A model generated the notes under the pieces. That model was not told where the DNA came from and searched no databases. It was given only the letters and a program-made list of their open reading frames with translations. A DNA stretch of 64,000 nt from Carya illinoinensis (taxonomy: Eukaryota; Streptophyta; Magnoliopsida; Fagales; Juglandaceae). Positions 48,850 to 59,089 of the stretch are shown here, one piece after another. The stretch's first letter is position 1. The number at the start of each line of letters is the position of its first letter. The position numbers were made by a program, and so were the translations under genes. The DNA lies in assembly GCF_018687715.1 (NCBI RefSeq), contig NC_056760.1:38702001-38766000 (forward strand), given 5' to 3'.

Positions 48850-49587
48850 GATAAACTTTACCTAGTTCTTCTTCAAAAAACCTTTGACCCTATCTATGCT
48901 ACCTCAAAATGATCAATAGGGACCTTTGCACTCTCATTCCTTGCAAAAAATCAAACTCCATTGCAAACATTTGCAATGTATGCTCCAGCCTCCATTAAAT
49001 CTAGGACTAAGAGCAGCACGTATTTGAGAGTAAAATGAAGGTTCACAATTCATTTTTAGCTTTCTTAGATAAACTTGAAAAACCTGAATATGATCCTTGA
49101 TATAAAGTTTGTCAGTTGCAGTTTGATAATCAAACTGGCCAAGCCTCGACAAGGATTTTTCCAAAATGTCAGGCCTATTAGTGCAAGTAAGTACAAGTCC
49201 AGATGTGGTTCCATACTCATCCATTTCTACAAGCAATTGATTGAGAGTACTTTCATGCTCATCATTACCACGTGAGAAACCTTCATAGACCCTAGCCCAA
49301 ACAATTGCATCAATCTCATTAATATATATGATTACGAATAATTCTATTGCCACTTTAAATAATATTCTTATCATTGTTGCCAAACACAAATAAAAATTAT
49401 AATTCTTTTAAGGCCAACAAGATAAAAACAAAAATAAAATCTGACCAAGATATAGATAGAAAATGGACTCCAGTTTCACCTATAGTTGCCTTTGCAACAA
49501 GCTTCTTCCTAATGCCTAGAGGACCTACAAGCAGTGCAACTTTTGGAATTCTTGCTCCCAACTCATCTTTCTTTGGATTCTTTTTTT
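48850..49587 (-). pseudogene. AAA-domain part of the FtsH3/FtsH10-like pseudogene
   Basis: Read on the minus strand, the first block (about 49587-49441) gives [14 protein letters not shown] and then [20 protein letters not shown]. The Walker A motif, normally GPPGTGKT in FtsH, is damaged. The second block (about 49374-48850) gives INEIDAI at the Walker B position, followed by GFSRGNDEHESTLNQLLVEM, TNRPDILEKSL and FYSQIRAALSPRF. After that the frame breaks, with traces of ARNESAKVPIDHFE. Walker B and second-region residues are partly kept, but stops and lost motifs rule out function. The downstream peptidase part is missing or displaced. Confidence 0.85.
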
Positions 49588-49624
49588 TTTAATAAGTAAT
49601 AAGATATTCTGTTTAGCCTCATTA

Positions 49625-49812
49625 CACCCAACTACACCTGTAAAATATACCTATGTGTCTCAAGTGAACTGGTTCCAAGAATTGTTGAGGTTTGCACCAA
49701 CTTATTGCTTTGAAAAACCCTTTGGGGGTCTTGGTGGAATAGGTGGCCATAGAATATTTAATATAGGAAAAACTAACTATACAAAACTGGATAATAATGC
49801 AAAAAACAAGGT
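49625..49812 (+). pseudogene. Inverted exon of the same FtsH-like pseudogene
   Basis: On the plus strand this reads PVKYTYVSQVNWFQELLRFA, then GGLGGIGGHRIFNIGKTNYT and LDNNAKNKV, followed by a GT donor-like site. In FtsH3/FtsH10 this block lies directly upstream of the AAA domain (VSE..WYQELMRFAPT and GRGIFNIGKA are family hallmarks). Here it points away from the AAA fragment at 48850-49587, so a local inversion has a breakpoint at about 49590-49625, near a T run. Confidence 0.83.
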
Positions 49813-51442
49813 TAGCCCTGTTTTCATTACTTTGCTTTGGGTTATTATACTACTTTTGTCACAGTAATATCAACATGCAATTTAATACAGTTCATTAGCA
49901 CCACTGTCCCATTTTGAATCTTTGATGTCCTATATGGTACCCAGGTACAACTCTTTTTTCACTTTTAATAGAAACGTGATCACCAGACCATGTTCAAGTT
50001 TATTTTGAACTCTTACAAACTAATTTGAGCAATGCATCAACCAGTGGAAGAAAAGTTACAAAGTAGAAAATAATAAAATGCAAGCGAAACACATCAGGAA
50101 TCATAATTAATTTATCCTTATTAGGAATGCCGAAACCAAAGAGATTCAAGACCATAAAGTTTCCATCTTCACCAAATAAATAATCTTTAAATATTCAAGA
50201 CCCTAGCAGGACGACATGAGAGACAAGTAGATGCCAGACCAAAAGAAAGCATTTACTAAATATTAATCATTAGGCGGAAGCTAGACTCCAAATGTACATC
50301 ATTGAAACTTCAAACACCAAACTTACTAACGCATTTCTTTTTACATGGAAGAAAGTATGAAGGCATCGACATTCTGGCTATTACATAGTGCAATTGTGAT
50401 AAAATAAATTGAAAAAATCTTGTAGCCATATGGCAAGTCACCAAAGGTAGCAAAGTAAGACAACCTATGTATATATTAGAAACCAATACATCAACTGCTA
50501 CAAGAGTGCGGAAAACTTACGACCTGATTCTGATCATTAGGATCGGCAAAATGTGATGAAAAGATAGAAATGAATTGATTTCTAATGGGTTGAGTGAGTT
50601 GCGGAGCACATTCCCCAAGAAAAAGAAAAATAACATCAATAGACTGTAATTGATACTTAAGAATCTAAATTAAAACTTAAAATTGAAAATTGAAAAAAGT
50701 GACCAACCCTAGGGTTTGTGAAGACGGAATTGAATTTCGACAAGTATGAATTCAAAACGAGCTACTTCCCATTTCAACCGGATGTCACATAACCTCTCAA
50801 AAGCCCTAACCTGCTATCGACAAATGCACGCATTTTCGGTTAAGTGCAAGAGCAATTTATTCGGTAACATAATCCTCTCACCGGTAATTAAATTCAGCAC
50901 AGCCAAAAAATTATATATCTAATTAATCATTAGAAGAGGTATAAAAACTCGTTTAAAAAATTGACTAAGGCGTGGCCGTTTTATATGTGTAGCGAGCCAA
51001 GCTACGCATAGCATCTACTTATTGAGAAGATCATTTGTATGGACGATCAGGACATGAATTGGAAAAGAGTAACGGATTGATGAGAATGTTTTTGGAATTT
51101 TATTGACGCTCCGGATATTGAAATTATAATTGGAACCAACTTCTTCCCCGTCTGAGTTCCGAAGCTAAGAAGGGGAAAAGCCGAAAAGGTAAACTTGGGA
51201 GTGATAGACATTGGAGACCGTTGTCAATTATAGATTTCCTAGTTTCTTCCCTTTCAATTATTGGAACGTTCACATTGAGATTTAAAACTAGATGGGCCCA
51301 GGGAATGAAATTGGTTTGATGTGGGCTTTTAGGGTCCGCTTCTTACAGCTCAATATTATACTGATCCTCGTGAAGTTCAAGTTGTTCAACCTGCAAAGGA
51401 AGGAAATGGGAAAAAAGGATAATGGTGGTTTCCAAATTAAGG
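49813..51442. other. Spacer without a supported gene
   Basis: Possible further decayed FtsH introns at the left; no exon was recognised on either strand. From about 51000 composition is more balanced, but I see no gene. Confidence 0.4.
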
Positions 51443-51463
51443 AATGCTATGTGTAGTTGTAAA

Positions 51464-51747
51464 TAGGACTGTATAGGAATCGATAGAACGGGCCGGAACC
51501 AATGGAGAATCGATCGGGATGCGGTGAGAATTTAAAGAAATCGACACTGGTCTTATTCGATTTGGTTCAAACTGATGAATCGGTTGATATAAAATTTATA
51601 GATATTTTAAGTAAAATGACTCCGTTTAATACACCAAATGACGTCGTTTTTAATTTTGGTTTAATCTTTCTCCCTGTCTTCTCTTCTTCTTCATTTTAAT
51701 TTTTTTTCTCTCTTTTTCTCCTCTCTACGACAACAGCAGTACATCTC

Positions 51748-51789
<42 letters not shown>

Positions 51790-52044
51790 CGCGACGTCGA
51801 GCCATCTCCTTCTCTCATCGCACGATCGCAACTTTGCTGATTCGAAACTCCATTTCTCAGTTTCCAGCTACTCGTGATGCTGAAGGGAAATCGATAAGTG
51901 ACCAGGATCACACCAAAACCGACATCGCCGGTTTTCTCCTCCTTTACCGGCCGGTTTCGGTCAGTTCTATCACTGTGTAGTAGCTGTCGATGCAATTTTG
52001 GCGTTGGACCGAAATTGCACCGATACCATTAGTTTACGATCCTA
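51464..52044. mobile_element. Non-autonomous hAT-like element, 581 bp, with 8-bp target duplication
   Basis: Flanked by identical GTTGTAAA at 51456-51463 and 52045-52052. The left end is TAGGACTGTA and the reverse complement of the right end TAGGATCGTA, a 10-bp terminal inverted repeat with two mismatches. TAGG ends and an 8-bp duplication fit hAT. The interior holds a CT microsatellite (51752-51785) and GC-rich segments with ACCGG/CCGGT words. There is no transposase. Confidence 0.85.
51752..51785 (+). repeat. (CT)n microsatellite inside the hAT-like element
   Basis: A pure CT run of about 34 nt. It may be mobile as part of the element. Confidence 0.8.
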
Positions 52045-52190
52045 GTTGTAAAGTACATAAGTATTGCGCAATCTTTTTTTAAAAAAAGTGGGATCTATTA
52101 ATTAATTTTTTCTGTGAATAGTGAATCCCGTATTTACTCATATTTTTCAAAAAGATTCGCTTGTGCACTTTGCAATTGCAAATATCATTT

Positions 52191-53084
52191 CTTTTCCAAA
52201 TTAGACCTGTTATAGGGATTGATGCATCGGGTTGATAATACATTTTATCTGATTTTTATTTAATATTTTTAAAAGAAAAGACAAAATGCACTATCGGCAA
52301 TATGCATCAGTCTGATAAATAATTTCCTTCTAAATTAGCCACAAAATTAGTGGAAGAAATAGAATAAATAAAGTGTAATATTTCCTTCAGCATGCTCTCG
52401 TTATCTCAAGATATAATTATAAATGATTAGAAAAATATTATGTTTAATTGTCTCTCAATTATTTGTTGTAACATTAAATTAAGGAGGTTAAAAGAACGAA
52501 AAATAATCGTTTCATAAATAAATAAAAAGCTCAACAAGTTAAAGTCTTACATAATCATGCTGCATATTTGCTAAGTTGATCATACATTAAGTAAAAAAAA
52601 AAAATTATTATATCATGTGTTTTTGTTAAAAAGTGATCAAACGAGATCAACGAATTATTTATTATCATAATTAATCAATGTGACAAGAGATGTTGCAAGA
52701 CTTGTAGATTTTCTAATGACACTACAATCGACACATTTTATGTTTTTTGCAACAAATTTAGGTGACGCAAAAAGTTATTTTCTTGTAGTGTGGGGGCAAG
52801 ACATAACTTATACTTTTTCTCATTAATTTGTAGTAGATACTTTCTCTCATTAATTTGTGTATCTACTATGTACTCACTTGCAATTTCTCCTCAATCCAAT
52901 TATTGTTATCCTTTGATTTAATATCCCTATATATATATATATGTCTTTATTTTATCACGTTAATTCTTTTCGAGTACCCAAGGTTGTATTTGGTAATTTA
53001 CTTGTAAGTATTTTTAACATTTCAAACATTTGGTAAGGGTGGAAAATCAAGGTAAAGGTAAAGTTTTAACTTATCAAATGAAGA
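52191..53084. other. AT-rich spacer with a CACTA-type relic
   Basis: No gene. Apart from the CACTA-type relic at 52720-52790, only short runs such as a (TA)n tract near 52928-52941 were noticed. Confidence 0.4.
52720..52790 (-). mobile_element. CACTA-type transposon terminal relic
   Basis: The right end reads TTATTTTCTTGTAGTG, the reverse complement of the CACTACAAGAAAA terminus typical of plant CACTA (En/Spm) elements. A second CACTACAA lies at 52720 facing it, about 70 bp away. Either a minute internally deleted element or a leftover end. Confidence 0.5.
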
Positions 53085-53655
53085 TAAGACCTTGATTGGA
53101 TGTTGGGCTGAGTTGAGATGAGTTGAGTTCTTTATATATGAATAGTAGTGAGTTGAGATGGTAGAGTGAATTTTGTGGGACTCACTTAAGATGAGTTTAG
53201 ATGTGTTTTGATGTTAAGATGTGTTTAGATGTATTTATGAAAATGTGTTTAGATATATTTATAGAAAGTTGAAAATGATTGTGGGTCCTGCGTGTAAAGA
53301 GGTGTTGAGCTGAAAAGATTGTTGGTCCTACGTGCAAAGAGATTTTGAGTTGAGATGAGTTTAGTGATTTGGATAAGTTTAGAGAGTGAGATGAGAATTT
53401 TGGTTTTAGATGAAAATTTAAAATATTATTTTTTAATATTATTATTGTTTTGAAATTTAAAAAAGTTGAATTAGAATTTGAAAAAGTTGAATTATTTATT
53501 ATATTTTTTGTGAAAATTTAGAAAAAATTATAATGATGTGATGAGAATTTTATATCTCATCACATGCTCCAAACTTGCCTGAGTTGAGTGTTTGGATGTT
53601 AAACTCAGTTTAAAATTAAATTGATTTCAGTTCAGTTCACATTCCAAACGGGACC
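53085..53655. mobile_element. MITE, family C, about 570 bp, with a family D element nested inside
   Basis: The left end TAAGACCTTGATTGGATGTT resembles the reverse complement of the right end (TAAGGTCCCGTTTGGAATGT). Near the left is GAATAGTAGTGAGTTGAGAT, shared with the copy at 33395. At about 53385-53560 lies a reversed family D core (AAAAAGTTGAATTATTTATT, then ATATCTCATCAC), which is absent from the 33395 copy, so it looks inserted. Confidence 0.65.
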
Positions 53656-54429
53656 TTAGATTCTTGTAGTCTCCTTGTATAGGAAATACCATTTTCCACA
53701 TTCTTTTTCTCGTCCCCCACCAGCTACCCCAGCTCGTCCTTACCTCTTACCTCATTCCTATCTTCATTTCCTCTACACTCTACTAAATAAGGGAAAATAT
53801 ATAAGGAATTAAAATAATTTTTACCATATTTGTTTTTCTTATTTTATTTATATAGAAACCAAATACACCTAAACCTTCATATATTATTTTAAGTGAACCT
53901 GCTGTTTTGTTAATTTCATTCATCTATTTGATAAAATATTAAATTCAATTCAATAGTACTGTAAATTAAGGGTTGTAGCAACTGGCTTTAGTACATGACT
54001 AACCTTCATGTGTAGCCTCGTCATGTCTCGCAAAAGATTGTGATCTTAAAAAAATGACAAAGTGGTGGCAATAGGAAGAAGTGTCACGATCGATACTTGT
54101 CCTTCTTACTTCTTACTATATATAGTGATGCTTTTGATGTGCCCCTGGCCCTCCCTTGAAAAGCTCATTGAAGAGGGTGGGATCAACTTTCAAATACCAA
54201 CAACAATTAGAAATACAAGTACATAATTACCTAGTTGGGGCTAATCTAGGGTTTTCTAATTTAAATAATTATCTATGTAGGGAGCCAAAGTTGCACTAGA
54301 GAGCATGGACGGCACAAGATTTTACCACATCTATTAATCTTGAGAATTCTAGTTGTTGATAGTACATCTTCGCAAGTTGGAAAAAGGGGGAAAAGATGGC
54401 AAGAGTACAAATTGCCCAAGGTGGACAAC

Positions 54430-55110
54430 GATCGATTAGTTGAGGTGAGGCATATAGCCCTTACTCGGTTGTTGGATTAAGTAAAAAAGTGGAGGGAAGA
54501 TGAACCAAATGTTGGGTTTCATGTGGAGCCTAGTTTTGTTGATGTGTTGGCCCAATTGAATGACTCGACCCAATAAGGATGTGTTATAGTTTTTTAGCGG
54601 ATTTTCAATGAGACTTGGGCCAAGGAGCACAAGCTTGAGTCGATAGGTCTGAGGCAACGTCCTCGAGGAAAATTTATGGCATTGTTTGTGGTCAGAAAAA
54701 GTGTCAGGCAAAAAGTTTATACTTGACGTTCGTGTGACAGGTAGCTCGAGCGAAACTCAAACAGAAAGTTCGCTCAAGTCTCGCTCGACATGTAGCTCGA
54801 GTGAGCATTGAGCAAAGATCTCACTCGAGGCATGCTCAATACTTTACTTGAGTGAATAATGCAAAAAAATAAAAATTATTGTTTCTGTCGTGTGATACTA
54901 TAAATATATATTTAATGAACAGTGAGATTTCGCCGCAAAGTATATTTTGTGATTCTTTAACATAATAAAATTCTTTGCATCTCTGTGGGCGTAGGCACGT
55001 TGTTGAAACATGTAAATTTCATGTCGTGTGATTGATCATTTGCTTGTATTTGCTTTCACTTGTTTGTCATCACTGTGTACATGTTTTCATAACACAAGGC
55101 ATGATGAGAT
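54430..55110. mobile_element. Probable LTR-retrotransposon remnant
   Basis: Weak call. Features that look LTR-like are many CTCGAG/GCTCGA words (54745-54835), a TACTATAAATATATATTTAA promoter-like stretch near 54895 and TCTCTGTGGGCGTAGGCA near 54980, which resembles copia LTR 3' parts. No pol fragment, partner LTR or target duplication was found. Confidence 0.35.
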
Positions 55111-55764
55111 GTTTGATCGCGTTGATGATCTTTTGATTGTTACTAACGGATCCAGTTAGAAGAGTCTTGAAGCTTCAGTCATGGCTTTGATTTCAACATA
55201 TGATCACAAGCATTCTAGCTAACTAGCTAGACAATTAACCCACAAAAAGTGTTTTTCGTATTCAGAAGGTAGCCTAGTCTAGCAGTAGGAGGCAATTAGT
55301 GGTTCAACCCACGGGTTTTGTGGAAGGGTCATTTTCTATCTGCACATACTTGTGGCCACCTTTTGATCTAATGGTTGAGTGAAGATGGCTTATGATCTTT
55401 GAAGCACACCTGAGAAAAGCAGGGGAAAAAGTTTGCATGTCGTAAGGCTAGATTATTAGTGTAGTAGTATCGGTGTTGAATCCTTCAGAAAAAAAGTCTT
55501 TGAACTAATGAATCAAGATTTTTCCAATTTTTTGTCGGGAGAATCTAATGCATGTCTATCAAAGGAAGAAATGGATTTTTGGTCTAAAATAAGTTTAAGA
55601 CAAATATAGATTATTAAATTTACATCTTTTCATCAGTTTAATTTTTTGAGATTAGTGATAAATTGCATGTAGTGTATATCAGAGAAAGGTTCTGTGTGAA
55701 TTCCAACTCTATATTTTATCACATTTAATCAAATATTCCACGAATGGTAAAGAAAAATATACAT
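55111..55764. other. Spacer with possible SINE-like sequence
   Basis: Near 55268, GTAGCCTAGTCTAGCAGTAG followed by GTGGTTCAACCCACG resembles pol III box A and box B spaced about 30 nt apart. The evidence is slight and no tail or target duplication was found. No gene was seen. Confidence 0.3.
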
Positions 55765-55945
55765 AATTGAGCAATTCTATAGATAACTGTGATATGCATA
55801 AATGCAACGTAATTGCTTTAAAAAAAATGAGATTCACTATTAAAAAATTAATTTTTTTATGTAAATTTTATGTTTATTTATTTTTTTTCAAAACGATTAT
55901 ACGATAATTATACAATTTATAATTATAAATATCTTTTCTTTAAAT
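55765..55945. mobile_element. MITE, family A
   Basis: GAGCAATTCTATAGATAACT at the left, AATGAGATTCACTATTAAAA inside, and AACGATTATACGATAATTAT with AATTATAAATATCTTTTCTT at the right. The internal order matches the copy at 34540. Confidence 0.6.
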
Positions 55946-56584
55946 AATCTATTCGATCTTTCTTTCAGCTTAATTAAACTTTTTAGGTTAGTAGTGACTG
56001 ACAAATATTTATGCAGAGAATAGAGGAATTGAACGGGGTAAGGGGATTAAAATATAATGCCGCCGAAAGTTGCCCAAGAAAAATACGAGCCGTCTTTTAT
56101 TATGAGGCCTTATTTGTTTAGGAGCCGTCTCTTAGGGGCCTTGGGCGCATGCAGTGCTCTCTTCATCAAAATTTCTGATCTCATAAAGTAGGCTTATTTT
56201 CATCTTGGAAATATGCAAAAATTCTATAAATAAAGAAGAAGTAATAGTAGATGGTGGGATCGAATTTCAGATACAAACGACTATATATATATTATATGTA
56301 TAAAGACAACTATTTCTTCCACAAGATCCATTTTAATACAACTTAATAAAGTCAAAATAAACTAAATAAAAAAAAAGGATAAATAAATTATTCCTTGCTT
56401 TATATAATAACGGCTATAAAAAAGTGCATATATATATATATATATTATTATCCTAACATAATGTCTTGTACCTAAACCGAAATTATTAAATACACATATT
56501 GGAAAGCAAACCATGCAGAAAGGTTTAATATTGGGTTCATTTCCACCCATGCATACACCTAATATGCCTAGCTAGAAGCCTATA
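55946..56584. other. Spacer and 3' flank of the WRKY gene
   Basis: AT-rich; a (TA)n tract at about 56433-56452. The stretch nearest 56585 is probably the WRKY 3' UTR. No other gene was seen. Confidence 0.45.
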
Positions 56585-58798
56585 TCAAAACATGTACGTA
56601 GCAGAATAAGCAGGACACCAAGACAGAGAATCAGAAGGTGAAGTACTTGGAGTAGGTGATGAACGGTAAGAGGAGCAAGAAGAGGAGTTTGAGGATGCAA
56701 TATTATTAATATTATTGTTGGGAGGATTTCTAATCATGAATGGCACCATATCTTGAAGCAACCCTTGTGTGGCCATTCCTTCTTGATGATTTGGGCCCCA
56801 TGAATACAGATGATCTCGTGGGCAGACTACCTCAGATGGGCTTACTACATGAGCTAGTTGATGCGCAGTAGTAGTAGTAAGATCTGATGGAGGGCTCTGA
56901 TCTAGATGATGATATTGATGGTCCTGTGCTTCCTCATGAGGTTGTTGGGTTTCTTGGTCTTGTGCTTTTGAGGTTGTCTTCTTGGACTTCTTGATTGTTG
57001 GAGTACTGGGAGCTGGAGCTTGGTTTTGGCCATTCAAGAAGTATGGGAAAGCAAAGTGTAAGTGGAGCCCTTCGTAGGTGATGATGAGTGTCTCTGGGTC
57101 CTCCAAGGACCTCTCTACCTGCTTCTTTGCACTGCATCTTGGATTTGTACACCTATAGTAGCTTCTGTATTCCATCAAGAACACAAAGAAGATAACAAGT
57201 GATTTGTAATTCTTATTCTAATCATGTGATAGAGTTCTTAAAATCTTAACAATTATTTCATGATCGGATTGAAATATTCTTAGGCTGAGTTTGGTAAATC
57301 AAATTTTCTCAGACTATTTATAGATCATTTGAAATCACTTCAATATCTAAATGTAGGCTTAAAGTCTGGTGAAACATACGTCCAGATACCTTATAAAGTT
57401 GTAAATATGAAATTTTAAGGGAGTTTTTCAAATTTTGGGGCTGAAGCTGCCTGATCCCAAGCATTTTGAACGTACATCGACTCAAATTGCTGAAGTCATG
57501 AACTCATTACATCTCACCAGTTATCCGGGTAATAAATTCTTTCCTAGCTAGCTAGCCATTTAATTTTCATTATGAATCACTTAGAGGCCTGTTTAGGTGA
57601 AGCAAAAATTAGAAAAGGCGTGCCATATTCGGAGAAAAACGTCTGAAATAAGGACATTCCCTTTATCATCCACCACCGACCTATTCCTTTTATTGAATGT
57701 GCTAAAAGAAATTAGGCAAAAAAGGGGCACTGAATTGACAATGAAAATGACAGTAATAGCTTTTATTTAGTAATTTTTTCTGCATAATTCCAATTTATTA
57801 TTGAATAAAAGTAATTTTCTAACACGTCACATGAAAAAGTATTTTCTTTCTGAGCATTATATCATGAACAAAACCAAAAAGGGTAATAATGTTACATCAC
57901 ATGTACTTTGGCCATGGTGATCGATCATTCTCTTTAGGAATAGAAAATGGTCTAATAACACAAATTAATTGCCCCAATATCTTTCACAGATCGAAATCCA
58001 AGTTCATGACAAGACTTTGTAGCTAGTAGTTTTATGAGCCTCAATGCAAATTATGATCAGAAAAAGACTGCCTAGTTTGGCCACAACATATATCATCTTA
58101 TTCAATTTTATTTTTATTTTTTTAAAATGAAAACCCAGAAGCTGAATCACTTACGTAATTCTCGACATTTTTTTATCCGTTTGGCGGCCAAGAAAATGAC
58201 AAGGAAAATAGAAGCAGGAAAAAATTTACGTACCTAGGATTAGGACTATTCTTAATGGCTTTCTGTCCGTATTTCCTCCATTTATATCCGTCATCAGCTA
58301 TCACATTGCCGTAATTCTTGATTCTAAGAGTGTACTTGTGCTCAACCTTGTTTATACCTCTTTCCAACAAAGATGCTCTGCAACAGACAGCATATTATAA
58401 GTAAACATATTAAAACGATACCCAAAAACTCCATAATTTTACAGCCATGCATCCAACTTTTATTTTAAAAAAAGGGTTCTAAAGCGAGTTCAAATTAACC
58501 TGGCTTGTGATGAAAGTTCTTGGTGGGGCTGATCCTCCGAGGTGGTCAATGACAATACATTCTCAATATCTTCAATTGTTGGCCCGGAATAGGCATTGGA
58601 GATGAGCCTGTTAATATCCTCTTCGTGCTGATGATCTGGATCATCATGAGTAGTACTGCGAGTGTAGGGTTCCTTAGTACTACTACCGATCTTCTCTGCA
58701 GGTAGCACAAAGAAAGGAGACTGATTGTCTAAAAGCTCTCTAACCAGCTCGTCTTCCAACCTATCTGTCGTCCACATAGCCGCCATTACTTCCTCCAT
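56585..58798 (-). CDS. WRKY transcription factor, WRKY49-like
   Basis: Sequence-specific nuclear regulator binding W-boxes (TTGAC core). Three exons on the minus strand: 58798-58500, 58377-58234 and 57164-56585. They total 1023 nt and encode 340 aa, all GT..AG. One WRKY domain: DDGYKWRKYGQKAIKNSPNP with WRKYGQK at 133-139, then RSYYRCTNPRCSAKKQVE. The zinc finger is C153-X4-C158-X23-H182-X-H184. The second intron splits the arginine codon of NPR, the usual position for this domain. The start MEEVMAAMWTTDRLEDELVR and the YEGLHLHFAFPYFLNG sequence after the finger point to Arabidopsis WRKY49. The C-terminus is Ser/Pro/Asn-rich. An ATG at 58897 in the same frame is probably leader. Confidence 0.93.
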
Positions 58799-58968
58799 TG
58801 CTATCTCTATAGGATAAGCACCAAAGTCAACCTTGCAATAATATTCGATCAAGAAGAATAGGTACAAAATTCTAACTGTCAAAAGCAAGATGATCAAGAT
58901 CAGGGGCTAGCTAGCTAGCTTATAATGAGATATAAAAGATGGAGAGAGGCCGGAGACTTGTGGAGCAG

Positions 58969-58976
58969 ATATATAT
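58969..58976 (-). promoter_or_regulatory. TATA-like box upstream of the WRKY gene
   Basis: On the minus strand CAATATATATCTGC lies about 170 nt before the start codon. This is a sensible TATA position for a leader of about 140 nt. It rests on sequence and spacing only. Confidence 0.45.
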
Positions 58977-59024
58977 TGAAGGAGGAGAGTCGATTAATGT
59001 GAGATATGTCTACGTGTTTGTCTC

Positions 59025-59087
59025 TTGACTTTAAAGTAAGAGTCGGTGTGTTTCTGTTTTGTATGTATTCGACTTTGACTTTAAAGT
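59025..59087. promoter_or_regulatory. Two W-box-bearing 13-bp repeats upstream of the WRKY gene
   Basis: TTGACTTTAAAGT occurs at 59025-59037 and again at 59075-59087, exactly 50 bp apart. Each copy has the TTGAC core bound by WRKY proteins and a TTTAAA centre. They lie about 230-290 bp upstream of the start codon, suggesting WRKY auto- or cross-regulation. Binding is inferred. Confidence 0.6.
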
Positions 59088-59089
59088 TC

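Larger units (their letters stand above)
51443..52190. mobile_element. MITE, family A, split by a nested hAT-like insertion
   Basis: The left arm AATGCTATGTGTAGTTGTAA is at 51443-51463. Sequence resumes at 52045 and ends with TTGCAATTGCAAATATCATT. The reverse complement of the right end (AATGATATTTGCAATTGCAA, then AGTGCACAAG) aligns with the left arm joined across the insertion (AATG..ATGTGTAGTTGTAA, then AGTACATAAG). This restores a terminal inverted repeat of about 30 bp, and internal TGGGATCTATTAAT matches other copies. Confidence 0.75.

Noticed and set aside
55268..55440. SINE with box A and box B
   Set aside because: The boxes are degenerate, and no tail or flanking duplication was found; kept only as a weak remark.
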